Below are positions 1 to 9,473 of a stretch of 64,000 nucleotides of DNA, in pieces (within the stretch, counting starts at the first letter, position 1; each line of letters begins with the position of its first letter). A program made the translations under genes and the position numbers. Origin of the DNA: Indibacter alkaliphilus LW1 (GTDB lineage Bacteria > Bacteroidota > Bacteroidia > Cytophagales > Cyclobacteriaceae). Under the pieces are notes generated by a model. That model was not told the DNA's origin and ran no database searches. It saw only the letters and a program-made list of their open reading frames with translations. The stretch is taken from positions 217,248 through 281,247 of the forward strand of contig NZ_ALWO02000036.1 of assembly GCF_000295935.2 (NCBI RefSeq), in the 5' to 3' direction.

Positions 1-959
1 TGCGCCGCAAAGGCCTCATTGAGTTCAATCAGATCAATCTTATCCAGCGTCAATCCCGCTTGCTTCAAGGCTTTTGGTACTGCTTCTTTGGGACCAATAC
101 CCATAATACGTGGTTCTACACCTGCTACCGCATAGGACATCATCCGTGCAACAGGTTCGAGGTTAAGCTCCTTCACCAACCTTTCGGACATCACAACTAC
201 AAAAGCTGCCCCATCAGAAGTTTGAGAGGAATTCCCTGCTGTAACCTGTCCTCCCTGTCTAAAGGCTGGCCTTAGATTTGACAATGCCTCCATGCTGGTA
301 CCAGCGCGGGGACCTTCATCTGTATCTACTGTATATTTTCTGGTTTTTCTTTTTCCTTTTTCATCTAGATATGTTTCTTCTACCTCTACAGGAACAATTT
401 CATCTTTGAACCTACCTTCTTTGATTGCTGCCAAAGCACGGTCATGAGACCTTACTGAAAACTGATCAGCATCTTCTCTGCTGATGTCATAGTCCTTTGC
501 CAACTCTTCGGCAGTTAATCCCATACTCAGGTAATAATCCGGAGTTTGAGAAGCAATCTTCCAGTTGAGGGCTGTTTTGTAACCCATCATAGGGAGCAGA
601 GACATGGATTCTGTCCCACCTGCAATGATGCAATCTGCCATGCCAGCTTTGATTTTGCCCACTGCCAAGGCAATAGCTTCAACGCCAGATCCACAATACC
701 TATTGATGATAAAACCAGGATTGTCTACTCCCAAAGCTAATAGGGAAATCATCCTACCCATCTGCATGCCTTGTTCTGCCTCTGGAATGGCGTTACCTAC
801 AATGAGGTCATCTACCATTTTACTTTCCAGTCCAGGAGTATTGGCCAATAGGTGCTTGATCACATCTGCTGCCAAATCATCCGGGCGGTAAAAGCGAAAG
901 CCTCCTTTTTTGGCCTTTCCTACCGCCGATCTATATCCGTTTACTATATATGCTTCCAT
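1..959 (-). CDS. fadA: Thiolase (acetyl-CoA C-acyltransferase), 3' end outside window
   Basis: Catalyses the last step of fatty acid beta-oxidation, thiolytic cleavage of 3-ketoacyl-CoA to acetyl-CoA and a shortened acyl-CoA, in the cytoplasm. Reading the minus strand from the ATG at 957-959 gives [20 protein letters not shown], the usual thiolase N-terminus. The nucleophile motif [10 protein letters not shown] places the catalytic Cys at residue 89, the normal position. About 319 of some 390 residues are visible; the C-terminal HEAF and CxG motifs lie beyond base 1. It is on the same strand as the FadN-type gene, with only a broken small gene between, so the pair probably forms the multifunctional oxidation complex seen in fadN-fadA operons. 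The family is clear; the symbol is by analogy. Confidence 0.93.
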   Translation of the reverse strand, partial: MEAYIVNGYRSAVGKAKKGGFRFYRPDDLAADVIKHLLANTPGLESKMVDDLIVGNAIPEAEQGMQMGRMISLLALGVDNPGFIINRYCGSGVEAIALAVGKIKAGMADCIIAGGTESMSLLPMMGYKTALNWKIASQTPDYYLSMGLTAEELAKDYDISREDADQFSVRSHDRALAAIKEGRFKDEIVPVEVEETYLDEKGKRKTRKYTVDTDEGPRAGTSMEALSNLRPAFRQGGQVTAGNSSQTSDGAAFVVVMSERLVKELNLEPVARMMSYAVAGVEPRIMGIGPKEAVPKALKQAGLTLDKIDLIELNEAFAA

Positions 960-1058
960 TTGTGTGTTTTTGATTTGAGTTATTGTTTTATTTTAAAAGA
1001 TTCATGAGGCAAGACTCAAGAACCGAGATTTTCTACAGGAAAATTCAAGGTTTGGAAC

Positions 1059-1472
1059 TCAATATGGATTATTTTCAACAGTAGAAATGAATCCATTAAT
1101 CATTCTTTGTACCTCGCTGATATCCGAATCAAGCTGATTGAATTTTTCTTCATCTAGTAATCCTGCTAGTTTGGCAATGATTGCTTGCGTTTCCAGTTCA
1201 TAACTTTCACCCAAACTGATATCTAGGGGATTGATAAATGATTTTCAAGTACCCTCTGCAATCTTTGAAGGAATAGAAACACTGGCTCTTCTCATCTGAG
1301 ATTTCATTCCAGATTTCTCTTCGGATGGAAATGACTTAGTTGTTTGATAAACATTTACAGCTAAATCAACAGGTTTTTTCCAAACATTTAAGTTTTTGAA
1401 ATTATGATTGATTTTCATATCCTTCAAGTAAATTAATCTCTTGATTCTTACTTCTTGTCTATTGATTCTCAA
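1059..1472 (-). pseudogene. Broken four-helix-bundle protein (23S rRNA intervening-sequence type)
   Basis: The intact N-terminal part contains FKNLNVWKKPVDLAVNVYQ and SQMRRASVSIPSKIAEGT, the hallmark of the four-helix-bundle family first seen as ORFs in 23S rRNA intervening sequences. An in-frame TGA follows IAEGT. The same frame then continues with KSFINPLDISLGESYELETQ and runs to a TGA at 1059-1061, which is the expected second half. Relative to the family a few residues around the stop also seem missing, so this is a stop plus a small deletion and not a short gene. The natural start is probably the ATG at 1418 (MKINHNFKNLNVW). It lies between fadN and the thiolase on the same strand. The function of the family is not established. 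Confidence 0.8.
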
Positions 1473-1483
1473 TGCTCTACCTT

Positions 1484-3889
1484 CTAATTCCTCAACGGCT
1501 TTCCTTTAAATAGAATACTGTGGATTCTCTCTAAGGTTTTTGGTTCTCCGGTAAGGCTGAGGAAGGCTTCTCTTTCTAGGTCCAAGAGATATTGCTCGCT
1601 GACTTCAGTGGCTGAGGAGAGGTCTCCTCCGGACATTACCCAAGCCAGTTTTCTGGCAATCTTTGCATCATGCTCAGATATATATTTTCCATATAGCATC
1701 CCTGTGATTCCAGCTTCAAACAAAGCGAGGGAGGTTTTGCCCAAAACTTTGATATTGGTTTGCTCTACAGGTTGCGAATAACCTGCTTCGTAAAGGGACA
1801 ATACTTTAGCTTTGGCTTCCGCCAATTGTCTTTTTCTATTGAGCGTAATGCTGTCTTTGATTTGAAGGTATCCCAGGCCTCTAGCTTCTTCCGCTGAGGT
1901 AGAAACTTTAGCTGTTGCAATATTCATAAAGTACTCCTGCAGTCTATTCAGCTCAACATCTCCTTCTTTGACCTGATTAGAAAATCTCAAAGTCATTTCT
2001 TTGGTACCTCCTCCAGCAGGAATCAAACCTACACCGAATTCTACCAATCCCATATACAGTTCTGCATGGGCCTGAACAGCATCTGCATGCAAGGATAGTT
2101 CACATCCGCCTCCCAAGGCCATGTTGTGTGGTGCTACCACCACAGGGACAGAAGAGTATCTGGCACGCATCATGGTTTTTTGGAATCCTGCAATCATCAG
2201 GTTGATCTCATCAAACTCCTGATCACCTGCAAACATGAAAAGCATTGCCAAATTGGCCCCGGCTGAGAAATTCTGTCCTTCATTTCCTATAACCAGTCCT
2301 TTGTAAGACTTCTCAGCCATTGCAATAGCAGTGTTGATCCCTTCTATTACTTCCTGTCCCAGCGAATTCATCTTGGTATGGAATTCCAAACCGATCACAT
2401 CATCTCCCAGATAGTAAATGGAAGAACCTGCATTGCCCCAAAGCTTTTTATCAGCTGCTTTTAAGGTCTCCAAAATGATAAAATCTTCTGCTCCTGGAAT
2501 CGGCTTATAGGACTTGGATGGAATATCATAATACAAACGTTGACCAGCTTCTACTTTATAAAAACTTCCACTTCCATTTTTGATCATTTCATGAACCCAT
2601 GGGGCTACTTTTTCTCCCGCAGCCTCCATTTTTTCCACAGTTTCTTTGACACCTAAAATGTCCCAGTTTTCGAAAGGGCCATATTCCCAACCAAAACCTG
2701 CGCAGACTGCTTGGTCTATTCTGTACAGCTCATCCGCTATCTCAGGGATACGGTGTGAACAGTATTTGAACAAATCGTAAAAAGTAGTCCGATAGAATTC
2801 TCCTGCCTTATCATCAAAATTGACCAAAAACTTGATTCTTTTTTTCAAATCATCAATCTCCTTGGATGCCTCCAGAGCTTTGAATTTTGGCTTTTCTACA
2901 TCTTTGTATTCGAAAGTTTCAAAATCAATTTCCTTGAGTTCCTTGCGTCCGTCTTTATGACGGATCATTTTGAAATATCCCTGACCTGTCTTATCTCCCC
3001 ACCATTTATTTTCATAGAGTTTTTCTACGATTTTTGGCAACTTAAATTTGTCTCTGGATTCATCATGCTCCAGTGTCTTGTAAAGGTTGTTGGCAACATT
3101 AACTGTGGTATCCAATCCCACTACATCCATGGTACGGAAAGTTGCTGATTTGGCCCGACCTATAATTGTTCCTGTCAATTTATCTACTTCAGAAACACCC
3201 AAGCCCATTTTTTCTATGGCATGCATTCCTGATATAATGGCATATACCCCGATTCTATTGGCAATAAAAGCAGGAGTATCTTTACAAAGCACTGTTTCCT
3301 TACCCAAAAACCTGTCTCCATAATCCATCAGAAAATCAATGATTCCAGGATCAGTTTTTGGACCTGGGATGACTTCCAATAATTTTAGATACCTGGGTGG
3401 GTTGAAAAAGTGAGTCCCTGCAAAATTGACCTGAAAATCTTCCGATCTTCCCTCACACATCAAATGCATAGGAATACCTGAGGTATTGGAAGTAATCAAT
3501 GTACCAGGCTTTCTATATTTTTCTACTTTTTCAAAAAGCGATTGCTTGATTTCAAGCTTTTCTACGACCACTTCAATGGTCCAATCAAAATCTTTGATTT
3601 TGGGTAAATCATCATCAAAATTTCCGGTAGTAATCCTGCTAATAAAAGCTTTGTCATACAATGATGCCGGCTTTGCTTTCATTGTGCTTTCAAGAGCAGC
3701 ATTTACAATCCTGTTTCGGACAGCTTTGTCTTCCAGGGAAAGCCCCTTTTTCTGTTCTTCATCATTCAGTTCTCTGGGTACTATATCAAGCAAAAGCACC
3801 TCTACACCAATATTGGCAAAGTGGCAGGCTATTCTTGATCCCATAACACCTGAACCTAAAATGGCTACTTTTTTAATGGTTCTTTTCAT
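1484..3889 (-). CDS. fadN: 3-hydroxyacyl-CoA dehydrogenase / enoyl-CoA hydratase, FadN type
   Basis: Bifunctional beta-oxidation enzyme that hydrates enoyl-CoA and then oxidises the 3-hydroxyacyl-CoA with NAD+. The N-terminus carries the Rossmann motif GSGVMG (residues 12-17), followed by a hydroxyacyl-CoA dehydrogenase domain to about residue 400. From about residue 490 there is a crotonase domain with an oxyanion-hole segment NEGQNFSAGAN and the GLVEFGVGLIPAGGG segment that carries a catalytic Glu in this fold. This order (dehydrogenase first, hydratase last) and the length of 801 residues match Bacillus FadN and not E. coli FadB/FadJ. The gene lies 20 bp downstream of a marR gene and upstream of the thiolase, so it is probably controlled from the palindromes at 4425-4467. 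Confidence 0.93.
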   Translation of the reverse strand: MKRTIKKVAILGSGVMGSRIACHFANIGVEVLLLDIVPRELNDEEQKKGLSLEDKAVRNRIVNAALESTMKAKPASLYDKAFISRITTGNFDDDLPKIKDFDWTIEVVVEKLEIKQSLFEKVEKYRKPGTLITSNTSGIPMHLMCEGRSEDFQVNFAGTHFFNPPRYLKLLEVIPGPKTDPGIIDFLMDYGDRFLGKETVLCKDTPAFIANRIGVYAIISGMHAIEKMGLGVSEVDKLTGTIIGRAKSATFRTMDVVGLDTTVNVANNLYKTLEHDESRDKFKLPKIVEKLYENKWWGDKTGQGYFKMIRHKDGRKELKEIDFETFEYKDVEKPKFKALEASKEIDDLKKRIKFLVNFDDKAGEFYRTTFYDLFKYCSHRIPEIADELYRIDQAVCAGFGWEYGPFENWDILGVKETVEKMEAAGEKVAPWVHEMIKNGSGSFYKVEAGQRLYYDIPSKSYKPIPGAEDFIILETLKAADKKLWGNAGSSIYYLGDDVIGLEFHTKMNSLGQEVIEGINTAIAMAEKSYKGLVIGNEGQNFSAGANLAMLFMFAGDQEFDEINLMIAGFQKTMMRARYSSVPVVVAPHNMALGGGCELSLHADAVQAHAELYMGLVEFGVGLIPAGGGTKEMTLRFSNQVKEGDVELNRLQEYFMNIATAKVSTSAEEARGLGYLQIKDSITLNRKRQLAEAKAKVLSLYEAGYSQPVEQTNIKVLGKTSLALFEAGITGMLYGKYISEHDAKIARKLAWVMSGGDLSSATEVSEQYLLDLEREAFLSLTGEPKTLERIHSILFKGKPLRN

Positions 3890-3909
3890 TTGTATGTAAT
3901 TTGTTGGTT

Positions 3910-4386
3910 TTAGAGTTCGTACAATTGTTTATCGTACGCATTCGGGTTTACGGTTTCTGAGTTGATTGAATCTATGACTTGATTGATTTTTCGAAATACT
4001 CCAAAAAATGTCTCAAGTTCCTTTTCACTGACAACTTCGCGGACCATCAAATTGAAATCCTTGATGGTTTCTACGGAAATGGCTTTTTTTCTTTTACCCT
4101 CTTCAGTTAGAAATATCCTGACAGAGCGTTTATCATGGAGGTCAGGTTTACGGTATATGAGTTCCTTCTCTTCCATATTTTTCAACATCCTGGTCAAGCT
4201 CCTAGCCTCCAATCCCATCAGGGGAGCAATTTTTGTAGCTGGTGTGCCTTCCTTTGAATTGATATTGATTAGCACAAATCCTATTGAAGTAGTGAAATCC
4301 TCTTGGGCGGCCTTTTGGTTATACATTCTCGAAATGGCATGCCACACACTCTTTATATGATAATCTACAGTCTCTTCACGCTTCAT
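3910..4386 (-). CDS. MarR-family winged-helix transcriptional regulator
   Basis: 158 residues with the MarR winged-helix fold: a recognition-helix region GTPATKIAPLMGLEARSLTRMLKNMEE (about residues 52-78) followed by the wing KPDLHDKRSVRIFLTEEGK, which has the typical D-R pair. MarR proteins bind as dimers to palindromes and release DNA when a ligand binds. The gene sits between the acyl-CoA synthetase and fadN, so the ligand is likely an acyl-CoA or fatty acid (inference from context). Two perfect 14-bp palindromes lie just upstream of its start codon, pointing to control of itself and the downstream fadN-fadA genes. Confidence 0.9.
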   Translation of the reverse strand: MKREETVDYHIKSVWHAISRMYNQKAAQEDFTTSIGFVLININSKEGTPATKIAPLMGLEARSLTRMLKNMEEKELIYRKPDLHDKRSVRIFLTEEGKRKKAISVETIKDFNLMVREVVSEKELETFFGVFRKINQVIDSINSETVNPNAYDKQLYEL

Positions 4387-4424
4387 AGTATAATCATTTG
4401 AAGGACTAATTTAGAAAAAATATT

Positions 4425-4467
4425 GTATGCATGCATACTAAATTATAAAAAAGTTATGCATGCATAA
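4425..4467. promoter_or_regulatory. Two 14-bp palindromes, probable MarR operator
   Basis: GTATGCATGCATAC (4425-4438) and TTATGCATGCATAA (4454-4467) are both perfect palindromes sharing the core TATGCATGCATA. Their centres are 29 bp apart, close to three helical turns, so two dimers would bind the same face. They lie 39 bp upstream of the marR start codon, in the gap after the acyl-CoA synthetase gene. Operator assignment is inference from position and symmetry. Confidence 0.7.
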
Positions 4468-4588
4468 GAAATTATTTATACCCTATCTGGTTATAAAAAA
4501 AACTATATTCTGTTTTTGACAAGAATATAGTTTCGTTTCATTAGATTAATACCAGAAAACTGAAAAGATCGAAATAAGTTTCTGATTA

Positions 4589-6349
4589 TTAGGAGGTATA
4601 TAAGGATTCTATTTCTGAAGCATAACGGGAATGGATCACTTTTCTTTTGAGTTTCATCGTAGGAGTAAGCTCTCCACTTTCCACAGTCCACTGATGATGA
4701 AGTACTTTAAACTTTTTGATTTGCTCCCATTTGCCAAAATATTTGTTCAGGTTGTCAATTTCTTTTTGAAACTTATCCTGAATCTCTGGCTTCTTGAGCA
4801 TTTCATCATCAGTTGTATATGGTATATCTCTATATTTGCACCAATCCTGAAGACCGGTGATGCTAGGAACGATTAATGCAGCTGGATAATTTTTGTTTTC
4901 TCCCACAACGACAATCTGCTCTATCAAAGGAGACTCTTTGAATTTATTTTCCATAGGCTGAGGAGCAATGTATTTGCCACCTGATGTTTTGAACATCTCC
5001 TTTTTCCTATCAGTTATTTTCAAATAAACTCCTTCGTGTAATTCTCCTATATCTCCTGTATGAAACCAAGCTCCTTCTGTGATAACTTCCGCGGTAAGGT
5101 CAGGCTGTTTGTAATATCCTTGCATTACGTTTGGACCCTTGACGAGGATTTCACCGTCCTCAGCAATTTTGACTTCCACATCTTTTACAATTTTGCCAAC
5201 CATCCCAATTCGGATTTCTTCGAGGTTACAAACAGAGGCAGATATTACAGGTGAGGTTTCAGTAAGTCCATATCCCTCACATACAGGAATCTGAGCTGAC
5301 CAGAATACTCTGGCTAGTCTTGGCTGTAAAGCCGATGCCCCTGAATTTATCTGTATTACATTGCCGCCCAAGGCTTCTCTCCATTTGCTGAAAATGATCT
5401 TATTGGCAAGTTTCAACTGAAAATTATACCACCAACCCTGATTTTTGTTGGGCTCATATTTTAAACCCAAATTAAGCGCCCAGAAAAACAATGATTTCTT
5501 CAGTCCTGTCAACTCATATCCTTTAGATACGATTTTATCATAAACCTTTTCCAATAACCTTGGAACTGTATTGAAAAGGTGTGGTTGAATCTCTTTAAGA
5601 TTATCCCCTATGGTTTCCATACTTTCTGCATAATAAATGGAAATACCCATGTACAGAAAACAAAATGAGCCGGTCCTCTCATAAATATGACAAAGCGGAA
5701 GAAAACTCAATGCCTTAGAAACTCCTTTAGAAGCGATAATTCTATCTTCTATGGCAAAAAGATTGTGGAGAACATTTCCATGTGTTAGCATCACCCCTTT
5801 AGGTCTTCCTGTGGTCCCTGATGTGTATATGATGGTAAAAAGATCATCTGTCTGCACAGCTTCTTTCTTTTCCTCCAACTTAGCCAAATCACCAGACTCT
5901 CCCTTGGACATAAATTCTTCCCAATGTACCACACCATCGATAGAATCAAATGAATTGATAATTATGTCAGTTCCTTCTGCTGCAGTTCTGGCTTTTTGGT
6001 AAATTTCTTCATCACCAACAAAAACCTGCTTTACTTCTGCATGCTCAAAAATGTACTTGTAATCATCTGCTGAAATTGTAGGGTACATTGGGACCGATAT
6101 GGCGCCTATTTGTTGTAAAGCAAGATCTATAAAGTTCCATTCGGGCCTGTTATTGGAAATGATTGCTACTTTATCATTTTTGTCTATACCTGTAGCTAAA
6201 AAAGCCAAACTTAAATTATCTACAATTTTCTTTAAGTCCCGAGAAGAATAGGTTTTCCACTCTCCATCCATTTTAAAAGCTAAGGCAACTTCTTTATCAT
6301 AAGTTGCAATCTGATAATTTACAATTTCAAAGAGTCTGGTGATTGTCAT
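4589..6349 (-). CDS. Long-chain fatty acid--CoA ligase (AMP-forming acyl-CoA synthetase)
   Basis: Activates free fatty acids to acyl-CoA using ATP, feeding the beta-oxidation genes downstream. The ANL-superfamily motifs are present in order: the phosphate-binding loop TIIYTSGTTGRPKGVMLTH (near residue 170), the adenine-binding motif GYGLTETSPV (near 360), WFHTGDIG (near 430) and the hinge KITDRKKEMFKTSGGKYI. 586 residues is normal for the Bacteroidota long-chain type (AMP-dependent synthetase/ligase, FadD15-like). No membrane segment is evident. It is the first gene of the minus-strand block and starts right beside the DnaA-box-rich gap. Confidence 0.93.
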   Translation of the reverse strand: MTITRLFEIVNYQIATYDKEVALAFKMDGEWKTYSSRDLKKIVDNLSLAFLATGIDKNDKVAIISNNRPEWNFIDLALQQIGAISVPMYPTISADDYKYIFEHAEVKQVFVGDEEIYQKARTAAEGTDIIINSFDSIDGVVHWEEFMSKGESGDLAKLEEKKEAVQTDDLFTIIYTSGTTGRPKGVMLTHGNVLHNLFAIEDRIIASKGVSKALSFLPLCHIYERTGSFCFLYMGISIYYAESMETIGDNLKEIQPHLFNTVPRLLEKVYDKIVSKGYELTGLKKSLFFWALNLGLKYEPNKNQGWWYNFQLKLANKIIFSKWREALGGNVIQINSGASALQPRLARVFWSAQIPVCEGYGLTETSPVISASVCNLEEIRIGMVGKIVKDVEVKIAEDGEILVKGPNVMQGYYKQPDLTAEVITEGAWFHTGDIGELHEGVYLKITDRKKEMFKTSGGKYIAPQPMENKFKESPLIEQIVVVGENKNYPAALIVPSITGLQDWCKYRDIPYTTDDEMLKKPEIQDKFQKEIDNLNKYFGKWEQIKKFKVLHHQWTVESGELTPTMKLKRKVIHSRYASEIESLYTS

Positions 6350-6813
6350 ATGGTTTTTGGGTTATGAAGTCTTTCAAATTATAAAAAAGGCAACACTTAT
6401 CCAATTTTCCATTTATTCACATTCTCTTTTAATTTATTAGAATATTCAAATGATTGATTAAAAAAGATTATTGTTGTTATTAAGGTGTGGATTTGTGGGT
6501 AAATAAAGAGCTTTTATTCTTCCACAATGTTTATTGTATTTATCTTTAGTTTATCCACCGGTTATCCACTTTTTATTGAGTGCTAAAGGTTAGAATTTCA
6601 ATAGCTTACAAATTTGTGTCTTTTAAGTGTGCGTAAATATGATTTTACTAATTGTTTAAAATATCCTGTTAGTAGAAATGTTGATAATTGTGGATGATAT
6701 TATGGTTATCACCATTCTGAAGTATATTCTTTTCTGGATTTTGATGGACTGGTGATAACTCTTTCTTTGTACCCAGGTTATCCTGATTTATCCACAGTGA
6801 TATTCTTACTTAT
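6350..6813. other. Candidate chromosomal replication origin: cluster of DnaA-box-like sites
   Basis: A 464-bp gene-free, strongly AT-rich stretch. On the plus strand it holds TTATTCACA (6413-6421), TTATCCACC (6551-6559), TTATCCACT (6562-6570) and TTATCCACA (6788-6796), with weaker TTATCCAAT (6397-6405) and TTATCCTGA (6778-6786). On the minus strand it holds TGTGGATTT (6486-6494), TGTGGGTAA (6494-6502) and TGTGGATGA (6689-6697). Another, TTATCTACA (6810-6818), overlaps the end of the next gene. Two match the DnaA consensus TTATNCACA exactly and several differ at one base. Long A/T runs between 6421 and 6660 could serve as the unwinding element. mnmG and two parS sites lie within 5 kb, as is common near bacterial origins. 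No gene, RNA or terminator is visible here. The origin call is inference. Confidence 0.6.
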
Positions 6814-8574
6814 CTACATTGGTTTGTTGAGGAATTTATCCATCAATTCTTCATAATGTTGATTGATCTGTGCTTCTAATGCCTTTTTTTCTTCTTCGGG
6901 AAGTTCTGGCAGTTTATTAAGTCCTATTGGTTTGGTCGGCTGTATGACGACATCTAGCGTCCATCCTCCTCTGATTACAGTATCTTTATTATTGTTGTCA
7001 TTAGGGTTCATCAGGTAATAAACCCTTTCGGCTTGCCTGTTTTCATACAAATTAGATGTATCCCAACGTCGATTTCTATTGGTATCAACAATTGCTCTTA
7101 TGAGATATGTTGCTGCTTCTATATCTCTGAACTCTGCTATATTAGTTTCTTCCAAATATTTTTCGGCTACTATTTCGTCTTTTTTTGTGATAAGTTGGAC
7201 TAATAATGGTCTTTCGTCAGTGTTTACTGTTACATTGATTTCTTCAGCCAAGGTTTCTTTTTTCAATCTTCTATAAGATGCCTCCACCTTGTCTTTGTTA
7301 AACTGATTTTCTATATCTATAAAAGTACTGTCACCTGCATAGACTATGTAATTTTGAAAATCCAAGGTATCTGGTACAGTCCATTCCAGAACCAATCTCG
7401 TCCTTTTCGTACTGTCTTTTTGAAATACCCATTCTTTTCTTACTGGTATCACTGATGCTGTATCATATTTAATTAATAGTGAATCAAAATTTATCTCATT
7501 CACAGGTTTATTGAATTTAAATTCAGCTCTGAGCTTATCGATAAAATTTCTTGGCCCTTCTATAGTGGTTTCAAGCGTTTCTTTTCTCCTTTCACTTTCC
7601 TCAAATTTGGCATATAGTGTTGTATCGATTTTGAATCCTACTGAATCTTTGAGATTCAATCTGACTTCTAAGCTGTCATTTATCAACGCTGTGTGGTAAA
7701 ATTTTAGGGTTCTGTCCGATAGTCGATAAAATAACTTTTCATTGAGTTCAGGTGCTTCTATTTCAATGTCCACAGGTATTTTGCTTAATACAATGTCAAA
7801 GTTGCTTCCTATGCTTGATGCCCTGGCAATGCGGAATTCTCCGAGATTTGATTTATCTAGGTAGAATTGAACACCTGAAATATCTCTATCTATTGTAATC
7901 GTGTCTCCTAAGAATGAATAATGTTCGGATTTCTCTTCAGCCTTGAGTGAATTGTTATCATCATGCCATGCATAGGCTACATATTGGCCTGCTTTGATAT
8001 TTGTTAATTTGAAATTTCCTGTCGTATCTGCTGCTCCTATATAGTATGGAGGTGCTGTTAATACATTTGTTGTATCTTCGACTGTATAAAGGCCTACCAG
8101 TACATCCTTCATTTTCTTTTCTCTTTGGGGAAAGGTGTAGGCTACATTTCCTGAAAAAGTAAGACTGTCTATTTCGTCTCCTGTTGAAAACACCAGTTTC
8201 AAGTTTTCCGGTGCATTACTTTCTGTTATATCTTGAATTGTTTTTTGGAAATTGAATACATAAGTAGTACTGTCTTCCAATTCCTGATTTAATTTGATAG
8301 TCACTTTATTTTTTAAAGCAGTGACTTCCATTTCATCTTTTTTAATCCTTGGAGTAATGATTATTCCTTTATTTGGATTTTCTACTTTGATATATTCATC
8401 AAATAAAAGTTCAATGACTGTTGGCTTTACATTCAAAGATTCATTTTCAGGACTTATAGAAAGTAGTTTAGGAGGTTCTTCATCCTTTGGACCTCCCATA
8501 GGTGTACTTTGTTTTGCACAAGAAAATAATGCAATAAATATAATAACACCTAACAATGATATAATATATCTCAT
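6814..8574 (-). CDS. Lipoprotein with N-terminal Ig-like (Big_5) domain
   Basis: 586 residues starting with a lipoprotein signal peptide (MRYIISLLGVIIFIALFSC; lipobox LFSC, Cys19). The mature part begins with a region typical of Bacteroidota Ig-like Big_5 proteins: PPKLLSISPENESLNVKPT, then LLFDEYIKVENPNKGIIITP, and VTIKLNQELEDSTTYVFNF. The rest is beta-rich with a second carboxypeptidase-regulatory-like segment around residues 190-215 (NFKLTNIKAGQYVAYAWHDDN). It is probably anchored in the outer or inner membrane facing the periplasm; the precise role is unknown. Its start overlaps the methyltransferase stop by 4 bp, so the two are translationally coupled. Confidence 0.85.
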   Translation of the reverse strand: MRYIISLLGVIIFIALFSCAKQSTPMGGPKDEEPPKLLSISPENESLNVKPTVIELLFDEYIKVENPNKGIIITPRIKKDEMEVTALKNKVTIKLNQELEDSTTYVFNFQKTIQDITESNAPENLKLVFSTGDEIDSLTFSGNVAYTFPQREKKMKDVLVGLYTVEDTTNVLTAPPYYIGAADTTGNFKLTNIKAGQYVAYAWHDDNNSLKAEEKSEHYSFLGDTITIDRDISGVQFYLDKSNLGEFRIARASSIGSNFDIVLSKIPVDIEIEAPELNEKLFYRLSDRTLKFYHTALINDSLEVRLNLKDSVGFKIDTTLYAKFEESERRKETLETTIEGPRNFIDKLRAEFKFNKPVNEINFDSLLIKYDTASVIPVRKEWVFQKDSTKRTRLVLEWTVPDTLDFQNYIVYAGDSTFIDIENQFNKDKVEASYRRLKKETLAEEINVTVNTDERPLLVQLITKKDEIVAEKYLEETNIAEFRDIEAATYLIRAIVDTNRNRRWDTSNLYENRQAERVYYLMNPNDNNNKDTVIRGGWTLDVVIQPTKPIGLNKLPELPEEEKKALEAQINQHYEELMDKFLNKPM

Positions 8575-9473
8575 TTCTTCTTTAAAATAAACAATAAGCT
8601 TGAATAATTATTATTGTTCTTTTTAGCCCATTTATTTGATTTCCAACCTTTTATTAATCCTTTGATTAAGTGTATTAACGATGATTGACCTGGATTAATA
8701 TGCTTTTCTGATAAGATTGATACATAATAACTGTCAAAGGGCATGGCTAAGGTATCTATTATATGAAAACCAAATTCTTCAGCAAAATTATAAATTGATT
8801 TTTGATTGAAATGGTATAAATGCCTTGGGACATCCCATGCTGCCCAGTTTTCTTGATAATGATTGGAATCCCAAGAATCTAGATTGGGGACTGCGATTAA
8901 TAGCGTTCCATTATCTTCAAGTAATTTATTTATTGTTTTTCCTGTTTTACGTAATTCATTAATATGCTCTAAGACATGAAACAATGTAATGGCGGTAAAT
9001 TTCTTACCTTTTTTTATGTCAGATAGACTTTCAAATGCTTTAATATTTTTCTTGGAAAGTTGCTGTCTTGCTTCTTGATTGGGTTCTATTGCAAGCACTT
9101 TCCAATCTTGTTTAATCGCTTCAGCCAAAAAGTAACCTGTGCCTGCCCCAATATCCAATACTTTTCTTTTCTGTGATGTATAGTGATTAAGGATCGAGAC
9201 TTTTTTCTTTATAGTAAAATTCCTTACCAATTTATAGATCACATTGATAAGGTTGTTTGATTTATCCTTATGGGATATATATTCTTCAGAAATGTAATAT
9301 TTCCCAATATTGGTCTGATCAGGTCTTGGATTAGTGAAGGTTAGCGTACATTTACTGCATTTACATATTAAAAACTCTTCTTTGCTTATTGCATTATCTT
9401 TAACCTTAAGATGATTAAGAAAAAGCCCACTTTTGCAAAGTGGGCATTTGTTTAATCTTTCTGTTGTTTTCAT
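8571..9473 (-). CDS. Class I SAM-dependent methyltransferase with N-terminal zinc-ribbon
   Basis: 300 residues. The N-terminus has four cysteines in two pairs (CPLCKSGLF, CKCSKC) likely to bind zinc, followed by a Rossmann methyltransferase with motif I VLDIGAGTGYFLAEA (near residue 108) and the post-motif ALFHVLEHINE. This architecture is the Methyltransf_23 type common in polysaccharide and surface-modification loci. The substrate cannot be told from the sequence. It abuts mnmG (1-bp overlap of the A of the start codon with the stop) and overlaps the lipoprotein gene by 4 bp, so the three form one operon. Confidence 0.85.
   Translation of the reverse strand: MKTTERLNKCPLCKSGLFLNHLKVKDNAISKEEFLICKCSKCTLTFTNPRPDQTNIGKYYISEEYISHKDKSNNLINVIYKLVRNFTIKKKVSILNHYTSQKRKVLDIGAGTGYFLAEAIKQDWKVLAIEPNQEARQQLSKKNIKAFESLSDIKKGKKFTAITLFHVLEHINELRKTGKTINKLLEDNGTLLIAVPNLDSWDSNHYQENWAAWDVPRHLYHFNQKSIYNFAEEFGFHIIDTLAMPFDSYYVSILSEKHINPGQSSLIHLIKGLIKGWKSNKWAKKNNNNYSSLLFILKKK

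Noticed and set aside
4503..4691. 62-residue frame before marR
   Set aside because: Overlaps the end of the acyl-CoA synthetase in another frame and lies in the operator region.
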